A stretch of DNA of 64,000 bases from Herbaspirillum robiniae (lineage in GTDB: Bacteria > Pseudomonadota > Gammaproteobacteria > Burkholderiales > Burkholderiaceae_D): contig NZ_NJGU01000001.1 of the NCBI RefSeq assembly GCF_002213415.1, forward strand, positions 62,001 to 126,000, given 5' to 3'. A program made the position numbers and the translations under genes. Position 1 is the stretch's first letter; the number at the start of each line of letters is the position of its first letter. Positions 1 to 8,648 of this stretch are shown here, one piece after another. Under the pieces are notes generated by a model. That model had not been told where the DNA came from. It ran no database searches and worked only from the letters and a program-made list of their open reading frames with translations.

Positions 1-2304
1 GGCGAAGGCGTCGGCCACCGTGTAGGACGGCAGCATGAAGCTGTTGGCCGAATCGCCCGGGCGCTCGCCCACGTAGCGGCCGCCGCCGCCCACGCGCAGC
101 CGGTCGCCGCCGGTCACCGGGCCGACGTCGTAGGCCATGCTCAGCGCGGCGGTCTGGCGGGCCACGTTCCACAGGCGCAGGCCGGTGAAGACCGGGTCTT
201 CGGTGGTCTTGGCGTCGAGCCAGGCGTAGCTGCCGATCATGGCCAGGCGCCTGGTGAGCTGACCGGTCACATCCAGTTCGACCCCGCGCGAGCGCGCCGC
301 GCCCGAGGTGCGCCAGTCGGTCAGGCCCGTGGAGGCGTTGAACTGCGACACCAGCACATTCTTCTTCCTGATGTCGAACACCGCCAGCGTGCCGGACAGG
401 CCGCCCGGGTTGTCGTATTTCACGCCGCCTTCCCAGGACTTGGCTTCTTCCGGCGGGACGTTGGAGTCGATCACCATGCCGCCGGTCAGCGGCGCGATCG
501 ACGAGGTCGGCTTGAGCGACTGGGTGTAGCTGGCGTACAGCGAGAGCTGCTCGTCCAGCTTGTAGATCAGGCCGGCGCGCGGCAGCCATTTGTCGCCGGA
601 GAGGTCGGTGTTGGCCTTGAACGGGCGGCCGCGCCCGGCCAGCTGGCTGTAGTCCTGGTAGCGCAGGCCGGCCACGGCGATCCAGCGCTCGCCCAGGTGC
701 AGCGCATCCTGCACGAACAGCGACTTGTTGTGCAGCAGGTCGGTCTGGTCGCTGTCGCCGGCGGACACCACGCTGGCCGGCTGCGCCAGGCCGTACACCG
801 GATTGAGGAAGTTGAAGCTGGTGCTGGTGGAGGCGCCGCGCAGCAGGTCGGCGCGATAGATCTTGCGGTACTCGATGTCGGCGCCGAACTGGACCTCGTG
901 GCGCAAGCCGCCCAGGTCCAGGCGGCCGTCGGCGTAGGCGATGGCGTAGCTGTCGGTCGACAGCGCGCCACGGGTGCCGTCGTTGCTGCGCGAGACTACG
1001 CCGGTGACCGGGTTGACGCCCGCCACGCGCAGCTGGCGCGCGTCGTAGACCTCGCGGTTGTAGCTCAGGCCGACATGGGTCTTCCAGTCGGCGTTGAGCC
1101 GGTGGTCGATGCTCAGCTGGGTGGTTTCGCTGCTGCCTTTCATGTCGTTGCCGGGTTCGTCCAGGCGGCGCTCGGCGGGGATGGCGAGCGGGCGGCCGGT
1201 GCGCGAGTCGATCGCGGTGCCGCGGTCGAAGGGGTAGAGGAATTCGCGCTGTTCCATCGAGAACACGACCTGCGTGTCGCGCCCGTACCAGGCCAGCGAC
1301 GGGGCGACCACGGTTTCCTGGATCTGGCCGTAGTTGCGCCAGTAGTTCTGGTCGGTGCGGTCGACGATCAGGCGATAGGCCAGGCCGGAGTCGCCGATCG
1401 GGCCGGTGGTGTCGAGCGTGAGCTGGCCGCCGTTCTTGCCGTCGCCATAGGTGGAGCCGGCGAAGGAAATCTCGTTGCGCTGGGCCAGCTGCGGTTTTTT
1501 GGTGACGATGTTGATCACGCCGCCCGGATCCATCAGGCCGTACAGCAGCGAGGACGGCCCCTTGAGCACTTCCACGCTTTCGGCGGTGACGTTGAACGCG
1601 CGCCCCTGCACCAGCGGCATGCCGTTGCGCATGACCGAACCGTCGCGGTTGCCGCCGAAGCCGCGTTTCATGATGGTGTCCTGGGTGCTGGCCAGGGTAT
1701 TGCCCTGGGTCAGGCCGCTGATGGCGCCCACGGCATCGTCCAGGTTGCGCGGGCGCTGGTCCTTGATCACCTGAGCCGGCACGATGTTGACGATCTGCGG
1801 CACATCCAGCATGGAGGCCGCTCCGCGCAGGGTCGAGGCGTTGGGGACGGCGCGGTAGGTGCCGTCGGCCTCGCCGGTGGGCGCGGCGGTCACCGCCACC
1901 TGCGGCAGCTGGCCGTCGGCGCTGGCGCTGGTGGCGCCGGCGTTGATCACGATGAAGCTGCCGTCAGGCTGGCGCACCGCCGACAAGCCGCTGCCGGCCA
2001 GCAGCCGCGCCAGGCCCTGGTCGGGCGAGACGCTGCCTTGCAGGCCGGGCGAGGATTTTCCCTGGGTCAGGCGGGCGTCGGCCGAGAGCAGGATGCCGGC
2101 TTCGGCGGCGAACTGGCGCAGCGCCTGGCCCAGCGGACCGGCGGCGATGCTGTAGCTGCGTGTGGCGGCCTGGGCCTGGGCTTGCTGCGCGTGGACGGCG
2201 GGCGCCGCCAGCAGGGGCAGCGCCAGCGCGGCCAGGTGGACGGCCAGCGCGAGCGTGCGCAGGCGCGGTTGAACGGACGGAGCGATGTCGGAAACGTGGC
2301 GCAT
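1..2304 (-). CDS. TonB-dependent siderophore receptor with STN domain (C-terminus outside window)
   Basis: Outer-membrane receptor for a ferric siderophore, cut by the window edge after 768 codons. The start ATG (2304) is followed by a signal peptide ending near VHAQ (about residue 40). An STN (secretin/TonB short N-terminal) domain follows at about 50-105, then a plug domain with the motifs GLMDPGGVINIVTKKP and NRDGSVMRNG, then beta-barrel strands. The STN domain marks it as a signal-transducing receptor of FecA/FpvA type. It lies 95 bp downstream of fecR and fecI on the same strand, so ligand binding probably drives its own transcription through FecR and FecI. The exact siderophore cannot be read from the sequence. 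Confidence 0.93.
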   Translation of the reverse strand, partial: MRHVSDIAPSVQPRLRTLALAVHLAALALPLLAAPAVHAQQAQAQAATRSYSIAAGPLGQALRQFAAEAGILLSADARLTQGKSSPGLQGSVSPDQGLARLLAGSGLSAVRQPDGSFIVINAGATSASADGQLPQVAVTAAPTGEADGTYRAVPNASTLRGAASMLDVPQIVNIVPAQVIKDQRPRNLDDAVGAISGLTQGNTLASTQDTIMKRGFGGNRDGSVMRNGMPLVQGRAFNVTAESVEVLKGPSSLLYGLMDPGGVINIVTKKPQLAQRNEISFAGSTYGDGKNGGQLTLDTTGPIGDSGLAYRLIVDRTDQNYWRNYGQIQETVVAPSLAWYGRDTQVVFSMEQREFLYPFDRGTAIDSRTGRPLAIPAERRLDEPGNDMKGSSETTQLSIDHRLNADWKTHVGLSYNREVYDARQLRVAGVNPVTGVVSRSNDGTRGALSTDSYAIAYADGRLDLGGLRHEVQFGADIEYRKIYRADLLRGASTSTSFNFLNPVYGLAQPASVVSAGDSDQTDLLHNKSLFVQDALHLGERWIAVAGLRYQDYSQLAGRGRPFKANTDLSGDKWLPRAGLIYKLDEQLSLYASYTQSLKPTSSIAPLTGGMVIDSNVPPEEAKSWEGGVKYDNPGGLSGTLAVFDIRKKNVLVSQFNASTGLTDWRTSGAARSRGVELDVTGQLTRRLAMIGSYAWLDAKTTEDPVFTGLRLWNVARQTAALSMAYDVGPVTGGDRLRVGGGGRYVGERPGDSANSFMLPSYTVADAFA

Positions 2305-2399
2305 GGGTGGTCTTTTCGGATCTTGAACGTCTTGGTCTGTTGCTTCCATTGCCAAGCGAGATTCAAAAAGGGGAACCGGCCATGCGAAAAATCCGGAGC

Positions 2400-3443
2400 T
2401 CAGCCTGGCTTGCCCGGCGGAGGATCTTTGGCCTCGACCGTGACCCACCAGGGCAGGATGCGGCGCACCTTGACCGGCAGGCTGGCTTCCAGCGCGGCCA
2501 GTACGCGGTCGGTATCGTTGATGGGATAGACGCCGACCAGCGGCAGGGCGGCGACTTCGGGCGCACAGCCCAGATGGCCGCGGCGGTAGCGGCCCAGTTC
2601 GGCCAGGAAGTCGTCGAGCCGCATGCCGTCGGGCATGAGCAGGTTGCGCGACCAGGCGGCCATGCTTTCGTCGGCGGGCGTGGGCGTGCCCATGGCATCG
2701 GCGTCGAAACGCACCCGCGATCCGGCCGGCAGCATCAACGGCGCGGCCTTGCCCGAGGGGCTGATCATGACCTTGCCTTCCAGCACGGTGAGCACCGTGG
2801 CGCGCTCTTCCAGCCTGACCAGAAAGCGCGTGCCCAGCGCCTGCATGCGCCCGGCCGGCACGTCCACCACCAATGGGCGCGCGGGGTCGCGCTTGTCGTG
2901 GGCGGTCTGGATCATGATTTCGCCGCGATGCAGGGCGATGCGGCGCAGCACGTCGCTGTAGTCGGCGTCGGCGGCGCTGGCGGTGTTGAGCCACAGCAGC
3001 GAGCCGTCGGCCAGCTGCTGGCGGCGGGTTTCGCCCACTTCGGTACGGTATTGCGCGGTCAGCGCGGCGAAGTAGCCGCGCACTTCGCGCGAGCTGCCGA
3101 CGCTGCCGGCCACGGTCACGCCGGCGGCCAGCCATGCCAGGGTCTTGATCGCCTTGCGGCGATGCTGGCCGTTCCGGGCCAGCACGCGATGGCCGACCAC
3201 CTGCGGCATCACGCCGAATTCGGCATTGACGGCCTCGACCCGGCTCCAGGCGGCGCGGTGGCGCTCGTCCGCATCCAGCCACTGGCGCCAGCGGCTGCGG
3301 TCGGTCTCGGCCGCATCGTCGGCGCGCAGCACCGCAAACCACTCGGCCGCCTGCTGCAGGTCGGCGTAGCCCGGGCGGGCGTCGGCGGTCGGCTGGGGCG
3401 GAGTGGAGTCTTGCTTCGGGTAAAGCTGGAGGCGGTCCTGCAT
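2400..3443 (-). CDS. FecR-family anti-sigma regulator
   Basis: 347-residue inner-membrane sensor that relays the receptor signal to the ECF sigma factor. The N-terminal cytoplasmic part (about 25-80) carries the FecR N-terminal/DUF4880 signature WRQWLDADERHRAAW. One short hydrophobic segment lies near 120-135, followed by the periplasmic FecR domain (LADGSLLWLNTAS; GTRFLVR; VLEGKV). It sits between the receptor and the sigma gene, 25 bp after the latter, giving the standard fecI-fecR-fecA order. ATG start at 3443. Confidence 0.93.
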   Translation of the reverse strand: MQDRLQLYPKQDSTPPQPTADARPGYADLQQAAEWFAVLRADDAAETDRSRWRQWLDADERHRAAWSRVEAVNAEFGVMPQVVGHRVLARNGQHRRKAIKTLAWLAAGVTVAGSVGSSREVRGYFAALTAQYRTEVGETRRQQLADGSLLWLNTASAADADYSDVLRRIALHRGEIMIQTAHDKRDPARPLVVDVPAGRMQALGTRFLVRLEERATVLTVLEGKVMISPSGKAAPLMLPAGSRVRFDADAMGTPTPADESMAAWSRNLLMPDGMRLDDFLAELGRYRRGHLGCAPEVAALPLVGVYPINDTDRVLAALEASLPVKVRRILPWWVTVEAKDPPPGKPG

Positions 3444-3468
3444 GGCTGTCGGCTGCGCGTTTTTCGAA

Positions 3469-3966
3469 TTATTGATCGAGCAGGATCATACATTGCAGCA
3501 TGGCCTGTGCCATGTACTTTTTCACCATGCGGTCGGAAACACCCAGTTCCTGGGCAATCTGCAGGTAGGTCAGGCCGTCCAGCTGGGACATCAGGAAGGC
3601 CTGGCGCGCCTTGGGCGGCAGCTGGTCGAGCATGGCGTCGATGCGCATCAGGGTTTCCAGCACCAGCGAACGTTGTTCGGGCGAGGGTTCCTGCAGCTCA
3701 GGGTGCGATGCCAGGGCATCCAGATAGGCGCGCTCCAGCTCCAGGCGGCGCCAGTGGTTGACCATCAGGCCGTGGGCCACGGTGCGCAGGTAGGCGCGCG
3801 GCTCCTGCAGGCCTTCGGCCGGTTTGCTGGAAAGCAGGCGCAGGAAGGTGTCCTGGGCCAGTTCGGCGGCGTCTTCGCGCGAGCCGAGCTTGCGCCATAG
3901 CCAGCCGAACAGCCAGCCGTGATGGCTGCTGTAGACGTGCTCGAATGAATTGCTGGAATAGGCCAC
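3469..3966 (-). CDS. FecI-like ECF (extracytoplasmic function) sigma factor
   Basis: 165-residue sigma-70 family protein with regions 2 and 4 only. Region 2 includes DAAELAQDTFLRLL, and region 4 carries the helix-turn-helix LTYLQIAQELGVSDRMVKKY. It should direct RNA polymerase to the receptor gene when FecR releases it. The start is GTG at 3966 and no ATG lies near in frame. No strong ribosome binding site is visible, so the start is moderately certain. A Fur-box-like palindrome lies about 130 bp upstream, which fits iron repression of the cascade. Confidence 0.9.
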   Translation of the reverse strand: MAYSSNSFEHVYSSHHGWLFGWLWRKLGSREDAAELAQDTFLRLLSSKPAEGLQEPRAYLRTVAHGLMVNHWRRLELERAYLDALASHPELQEPSPEQRSLVLETLMRIDAMLDQLPPKARQAFLMSQLDGLTYLQIAQELGVSDRMVKKYMAQAMLQCMILLDQ

Positions 3967-4097
3967 GATGTGTCAGACGGGAGACTGAACGGAGGAACGA
4001 AACGCCAGGCGTATCGGCCGGTGATCGTGGCAACTGCGGCTGGATCGGGGCACGGAACCGGCGTGCGGCGCGGGTTCCGAAGCAGCGATTATATTCG

Positions 4098-4112
4098 GAA
4101 CAATTCTTATTC
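4098..4112. promoter_or_regulatory. putative Fur box upstream of fecI
   Basis: The sequence GAACAATTCTTATTC is a near-perfect 6-3-6 inverted repeat (GAAyAA/TTrTTC) in a local AT-rich patch within GC-rich DNA, upstream of the FecI-like sigma gene. It resembles the hexamer-type Fur consensus. The role is inferred from the iron-uptake context. Confidence 0.45.
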
Positions 4113-4165
4113 ACAAATTTTAAGGACCACTTCGTTGCAATTCGGGCGCTGAAGCGCCGGGATTC

Positions 4166-5359
4166 TCACGGCGTGGGTTCCGGTCGTGCCCCGACATAGG
4201 ATGCGCGCGGCCGGATCAGGCTGCCGGTGTCGCGCTGCTCCAGCGCATGGGCGATCCAGCCCAGCGAGCGGCCCAGCGCGAAGATGCCGAAGGCGCTGCC
4301 GGGCGGCAAGCCCAGATGGCGGCGCAGCGCGGCCAGCGCGAAGTCGAGCGAGGGCGCGTGGCCGGTGAGTTCGCGGATGCGGGCGATGGCGGCCTGCCAG
4401 TCCGGATGCGCGGGCAGGATGGGGGCCAGCAGCGCGGCGGCGCGCACATCGCCGGCCGGATAGAGATGATGGCCGAAGCCGGGCAGGTCGTCGCCGCGCG
4501 CCAGGCGCGCTTCGATCCCGGCGGCGATATCGCCGGCCATGGCCAGTTCATCCAGCAGCGCTTCCACCCTTGCCGTGGTGCCGCCGTGGCGCGGGCCGCT
4601 CAGGGCGGCCAGCCCGCCGATCACGCAAGCCTGCAGGCTGGCGTCGGTGGAGGCGATGCAGCGGGCGGTGAAGCCCGATGCGTTCAGCTCATGGTCCGCG
4701 CACAGCACCAGGGCGCGCCTGACCAGCGCGGCGCCGTGCGCCTCCAGGCCCCAGGCCTGGGCGCACTGCGCATGGACAGGGGCGGCCGATGGCGGGGAGC
4801 CCAGCAGGCAGGCTGCCAGGCGACGCACCAGCATGCCGCAGCTGGCCAGCCTGCGGCCCGGCTGCAACTGCCATTGCGCGCCGAGGTCGTCGCCGCAGGC
4901 CAGTGAGAACAGCGGCAGCAGCGCATGCTCGGCGCGGCGTCCGGCGAAGCCCGTCTGCAGCATGGAGAAGCCGGCCGCCATGGCCGGCGCTTCGGGACCG
5001 AAGGCCTCATCGGCGTCGCACTGCCACAGCAGCGCCGCGGCCTGTTCCATGCCTGCCTCTTCGCTGAAGGCGACGGCGTCCAGCCCCCGGTAGTAGAGGC
5101 GGCCGTCCTCGATCAGCGTCAGCGACGACTCCAGCACCGGCAGTCCCCAACTGAGCGCGGCCTTGGCCACTTCCCGGGGCTTGCGCCCGCGCGTGCGGCT
5201 TCCAGCCAGGCGCCGGACATCCTCGGCCAGGTAGCGACTCTCGCGCGGATCGTCGCCGGGATGGGCATGCAGCAGGCCGCGGCTGACGTAGGCGTACAGG
5301 GTCTGGCGGGACACGCCCAGCAGGGCGGCGGCGTCGGCGGAGGAGAGATAGGCGCTCAT
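4166..5359 (-). CDS. HTH domain-citrate synthase fusion protein
   Basis: 397 residues. Residues 1-55 form a MerR/excisionase-like helix-turn-helix (SSADAAALLGVSRQTLYAYV, then SRYLAEDVRRL). The rest is a citrate synthase fold. Catalytic positions are recognisable: ADHELNAS, GPRHGG, GFGHHLYP and SLDFAL carry the three His and the Asp of the family. One deviation is GHH where most citrate synthases have GHR at the oxaloacetate-binding loop. The gene diverges from a CoA-transferase gene across a 120-bp AT-rich spacer holding a perfect inverted repeat, which suggests that this protein regulates both genes. It could be an enzyme (citrate or 2-methylcitrate synthase-like), a metabolite-sensing regulator, or both. 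Confidence 0.85.
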   Translation of the reverse strand: MSAYLSSADAAALLGVSRQTLYAYVSRGLLHAHPGDDPRESRYLAEDVRRLAGSRTRGRKPREVAKAALSWGLPVLESSLTLIEDGRLYYRGLDAVAFSEEAGMEQAAALLWQCDADEAFGPEAPAMAAGFSMLQTGFAGRRAEHALLPLFSLACGDDLGAQWQLQPGRRLASCGMLVRRLAACLLGSPPSAAPVHAQCAQAWGLEAHGAALVRRALVLCADHELNASGFTARCIASTDASLQACVIGGLAALSGPRHGGTTARVEALLDELAMAGDIAAGIEARLARGDDLPGFGHHLYPAGDVRAAALLAPILPAHPDWQAAIARIRELTGHAPSLDFALAALRRHLGLPPGSAFGIFALGRSLGWIAHALEQRDTGSLIRPRASYVGARPEPTP

Positions 5360-5390
5360 GGAGTGGCTCGCGGCTTGGATATGTTGATCA

Positions 5391-5415
5391 AATTAATCAA
5401 TATTGACGATTAATT
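5391..5415. promoter_or_regulatory. perfect inverted repeat in divergent promoter (candidate operator)
   Basis: AATTAATC and GATTAATT form perfect 8-bp arms separated by 9 bp, in the 120-bp spacer between the HTH-citrate synthase gene and the CoA-transferase gene. A further palindrome TTGATCAA (5385-5392) overlaps the left arm. The arms are centred 17 bp apart. Binding by the fused HTH protein is inference. Confidence 0.6.
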
Positions 5416-5479
5416 CAAGCGGAGTAAGCTGGCTTCAAGCAGCAATCCACCCATCCGCCATTTCGAAAAGGAGCACGCC

Positions 5480-6880
5480 ATGTCGCAGGAATTCCCATCC
5501 CACCCCGTAGCCGGCCGAATGCTGGCTGAGATCTGGCGCGCCCTGGACGGCGCGCCGGCCCTGATTTCCACGGTAAGACTGGAAGGCGGGGGCGCCTTGC
5601 CTTCGGTGTTCGCCACCAGCGACCTGGCCCAGGCGTCGGTTGCCGCGGCCGGCCTGGCGGTGGCCGAACTGGTTGCCGCGGCGGGCGGCGCCATGCCTGC
5701 GGTGGAATGCGACCGTCGCCTGGCCTCGATGTGGTTCTCCGGTTCCTTGCGTGCCCAGGGCTGGACGCCGCCTGCCTTGTGGGATTCGGTCGCCGGCGAC
5801 TACCGCTGCGCGGACGGCTGGATCCGGCTGCACACCAACGCGCCGCATCACCGCGCCGCCGCGCTGCAGGTGCTGGGACTGGATCCGACGACCGCGCCGC
5901 GCGAAGACGTCGCCCGCGAGGTGGCGCGCTGGAAGGGCTGCGAACTGGAAGCCGCGATCGTCGCCAACCAGGGCTGCGCCGCCGAGATGCGCAGTCTCGC
6001 GCAGTGGTCGGCGCATCCCCAGGGTATCGCCGTGGCGGCCGAGCCGCTGGTGTGGCGCCAGGGATTCGACGCTCCCGTCAGGCGCGGCGCGCCCTTCGAC
6101 GCGGCGCGGCCGCTGGCGGGCATCCGCGTGCTGGATCTGACGCGGGTGCTGGCCGGGCCGACCGCGACGCGCTTCCTGGCGGCATTCGGCGCGGATGTGC
6201 TGCGCATCGATCCGGTGTCGTGGGACGAGCCGGGCGTCGTGCCCGAGATGACGCTGGGCAAGCGCTGCGCCCATCTCGATTTCAGGGAGGCGCAGGACCG
6301 GCAGGCGTTCGAGCGCCTGTTGTCCGAGGCCGATGTGCTGGTGCACGGCTATCGCCCGCAGGCGCTGGAGCATCTCGGCCTGGGCGCGGCGCGGCGGCGC
6401 CAGCTCAACGGGGCGCTGGTCGACGTGGCGCTGGACGCCTATGGCTGGAGCGGCCCCTGGGCCGGCCGCCGCGGCTTCGACAGCCTGGTGCAGATGAGCG
6501 CCGGCATCGCCGACGCCGGCATGCGCCTGCTGGGCCGCGACAAACCCGCGCCCTTGCCGGTACAGGCGCTGGACCATGCCACCGGCTACCTGCTGGCGGC
6601 GTCTGCGTTGCGCGGCCTCACGCGGCGCCGGCAGGCCGGGGAGGGCAGCCAATACCGGTTGTCGCTGGCGCGTACGGCGCGGCTGCTGGCGTCGCATCCG
6701 GCAGAAGGCGTCGAACCGGCGTTTGCTGCGGAAGCGGCAGCGGACCTGGGCGCGGCCGTCGAAAACACCGCGTGGGGCCCGGCGCGACGGCTGCGCACGC
6801 CGCTGCGGATCGCCGGCGTGCCGTTGCGCTGGGATCTGCCGGCCTCGCCCTTGCGCGCGTGCGCGGCAGAGTGGCGCTGA
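5480..6880 (+). CDS. family III CoA-transferase (CaiB/BaiF) with swapped halves
   Basis: 466 residues, ATG after a good ribosome binding site (AAAGGAGC). The CaiB/BaiF hallmark LAGIRVLDLTRVLAGP, normally near residue 5-20, appears only at about 213-228. It is followed by FLAAFGADVLRIDP and the catalytic-Asp segment VQALDHATGY (D365). The first 200 residues contain elements usually found in the C-terminal half (ADGWIRLHTN; NQGCAAEMRSLAQW; HPQG). The protein therefore looks circularly permuted relative to CaiB. CoA-transferases of this family move CoA between carboxylic acids; the substrates are unknown. Divergence from the citrate-synthase-like gene suggests a shared organic-acid pathway. Confidence 0.85.
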   Translation: MSQEFPSHPVAGRMLAEIWRALDGAPALISTVRLEGGGALPSVFATSDLAQASVAAAGLAVAELVAAAGGAMPAVECDRRLASMWFSGSLRAQGWTPPALWDSVAGDYRCADGWIRLHTNAPHHRAAALQVLGLDPTTAPREDVAREVARWKGCELEAAIVANQGCAAEMRSLAQWSAHPQGIAVAAEPLVWRQGFDAPVRRGAPFDAARPLAGIRVLDLTRVLAGPTATRFLAAFGADVLRIDPVSWDEPGVVPEMTLGKRCAHLDFREAQDRQAFERLLSEADVLVHGYRPQALEHLGLGAARRRQLNGALVDVALDAYGWSGPWAGRRGFDSLVQMSAGIADAGMRLLGRDKPAPLPVQALDHATGYLLAASALRGLTRRRQAGEGSQYRLSLARTARLLASHPAEGVEPAFAAEAAADLGAAVENTAWGPARRLRTPLRIAGVPLRWDLPASPLRACAAEWR

Positions 6881-6960
6881 ACGCGGTAGGATGACGTCCG
6901 GTCAGCCGCCGTCGGTGGCCGGCGCACCGATCCGCCACCACAAATCTTGAAGGACTTGCC

Positions 6961-7653
6961 ATGAAGACATTGAAGAACCTGCTGGGCGAATACAAGGGGC
7001 TGATGGTCTTCATGGCGCTGATGGTGGTGTTTCGCAGCGCCATCGCCGACTACAACGTGGTGCCCAGCGGCTCCATGCTGCCCACGGTGATGATCGGCGA
7101 CCGCATCCTGGTCAACAAATTGGCCTACGACCTGCGCGTGCCGCTGACCCATATCAGCATCGCCCGCCTGGGCGAGCCGCGCCGCGGCGACATCGTCACG
7201 GTCGACTCGAAGGAAGCCGGCGAACTGCTGCTCAAGCGCGTGATCGGCCTGCCGGGGGACGTGGTGGAATTGCGCGACAACGTGCTTTACATCAATGGCC
7301 AGGCCGCCAGCTACAGTAATGCGGCGATCCGCGCGCCGGAAGGCGACGCCACGGACCGCGCCGAATACCGCGACGAGCACCTGGGCGACATGTCGCACCT
7401 GGTGCGCCTGTCGCAGTCCCATCCCAGCCTGCGCAGCAGCTACGGCCCGGTGGTGGTGCCGGCGGACCAATACCTGATGCTGGGCGACAACCGGGACAAC
7501 AGCGCCGACTCGCGCTACTACGGTTTCTTCGGCCGCAGCGAACTGATGGGGCGCACCCGGCGCATCGCTTTCTCGCTGGACGCCGACCACGGCTACCGGC
7601 CGCGTCTGGACCGCTTCGGCCAACTGCTGGATGAGGTGGCGGCGAGCCGCTGA
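6961..7653 (+). CDS. lepB: signal peptidase I
   Basis: 230-residue inner-membrane serine protease that cleaves Sec signal peptides. One N-terminal membrane segment (about 12-28) precedes the catalytic motif VVPSGSMLPT (S38) and the general-base lysine in LLLKRVIGLPGD (K92). The box MLGDNRDNSADSR lies near 178-190. It is short, with one membrane segment rather than the two of E. coli LepB. It stands alone, not next to lepA or rnc, so it may be a second signal peptidase of the genome. Confidence 0.95.
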   Translation: MKTLKNLLGEYKGLMVFMALMVVFRSAIADYNVVPSGSMLPTVMIGDRILVNKLAYDLRVPLTHISIARLGEPRRGDIVTVDSKEAGELLLKRVIGLPGDVVELRDNVLYINGQAASYSNAAIRAPEGDATDRAEYRDEHLGDMSHLVRLSQSHPSLRSSYGPVVVPADQYLMLGDNRDNSADSRYYGFFGRSELMGRTRRIAFSLDADHGYRPRLDRFGQLLDEVAASR

Positions 7654-7690
7654 GGGCGGCGTTGCCCGGATTTGGGGCGGGGAATGCCGG

Positions 7691-7727
7691 TTAATGTTGA
7701 TTGAGAAAATTCTTTAATCAACATTAA
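7691..7727. promoter_or_regulatory. 12-bp-arm perfect inverted repeat between lepB and tetR-like gene
   Basis: TTAATGTTGATT and AATCAACATTAA are perfectly complementary arms around a 13-bp AT-rich spacer. No T-run follows on the plus strand, so it is more like an operator than an intrinsic terminator. It lies about 190 bp before the TetR-family start, in a strongly AT-rich patch. Confidence 0.5.
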
Positions 7728-7914
7728 TATCCGCCTGCAAGTGATTGATTATTATTGAAATATTCGGATTTCGCCGAGCTGGCGGCTCATCCGCCGGCCG
7801 CACCGCAAGCCCCATTCTGGGCCTGCATCCGCCTGTTTGCTATTTTTCTGACAAAAGTGCTCAAGTTGTCGCAAGGCATGCCGTTATACAACACGGATTA
7901 CCTGCAATTGTCAT

Positions 7915-8538
7915 TTGGAGCACATCATTTCTCTCACCTTCATTTCCGATCCGGCTACCGGCCGCCGCCGTAACGCGGTCAGCCACGACGCCATTCTCGA
8001 CGCCACGTATGTGATGCTCGAGGAGATCGGCTTCGACAAGCTGTCGCTGGAAGGTGTGGCTGCGCGCGCGGGCGTGGGCAAGGCGACCATCTATCGCTGG
8101 TGGCCCAACAAGAGCGCGCTGGCGATGGAATCCCTGCTGCGAGCCGTCGAACCGATGCCCCCTATCGGCGACAGCGGTTCCTCGCGCCAGGATATCGAAG
8201 ACCACATGACCCGCCTGTCGCAGCTGCTGCGCGGCAAGTCGGGCCGCGTGGTGCGCGAAATGATCGCACTGGCCCAGTTCGACGACGAGACCATGCGCAT
8301 CTTCAATGACAACTACCTCGAACCGCGCCGGGTGGCGCTGGTGAGCGTACTTCGCCGCGGTGCCCAGCGCGGCGAGTTCAGGGAGGATTTCGACCTGAAC
8401 CTGGTGTTCGATCTGCTGTATGCCCCCTTGCTGCAGCGGCTCCTGACCGGAAGTGCCGACATCGACGAGCGCCAGATCCAGTCCCAGCTGAAGCTGGTGC
8501 TCGGCAGCATCGCCCTGGAACAACCCGTCGTACAGTAA
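7915..8538 (+). CDS. TetR/AcrR-family transcriptional regulator
   Basis: 207-residue one-component regulator. The N-terminal HTH is clear (about 22-68): AILDATYVMLEEIGFDKLSL, VAARAGVGKATIYRWWPNKS. The C-terminal ligand-binding domain is of the TetR_C type with a LRRGAQRGEFRED motif. The start is taken as TTG at 7915. No in-frame ATG precedes the HTH, so the start is uncertain by a few residues. No efflux or enzyme gene is adjacent, so the target is unknown. Paired direct repeats occur just after the gene. Confidence 0.88.
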   Translation: MEHIISLTFISDPATGRRRNAVSHDAILDATYVMLEEIGFDKLSLEGVAARAGVGKATIYRWWPNKSALAMESLLRAVEPMPPIGDSGSSRQDIEDHMTRLSQLLRGKSGRVVREMIALAQFDDETMRIFNDNYLEPRRVALVSVLRRGAQRGEFREDFDLNLVFDLLYAPLLQRLLTGSADIDERQIQSQLKLVLGSIALEQPVVQ

Positions 8539-8543
8539 AAAGG

Positions 8544-8576
8544 CAAGCGTAAATATTCGAGCTAACAAGCGTAAAT
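8544..8576. repeat. two 11-bp direct repeats, 22-bp period
   Basis: CAAGCGTAAAT occurs at 8544-8554 and again at 8566-8576, a spacing of two helical turns, just after the TetR-family stop codon. Spacing on one DNA face suggests a protein-binding site; no protein is assigned. Confidence 0.5.
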
Positions 8577-8648
8577 TTTGTTGAGCGCAAGATAATTTGC
8601 ACCTAGAATCCGAGACGAAACGTATCGTATTGGTTCTGGGCAAATCTC

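Noticed and set aside
697-2529. Very long plus-strand open frame opposite the TonB receptor
   Set aside because: Antisense frame of GC-rich coding DNA; Ala/Val/Gly/Arg-rich with no motifs. The minus-strand receptor explains the region.
4145-4158. Short GC hairpin after the citrate-synthase-like gene
   Set aside because: Six-bp arms with a 2-nt gap and no T-run; not enough to call a terminator.
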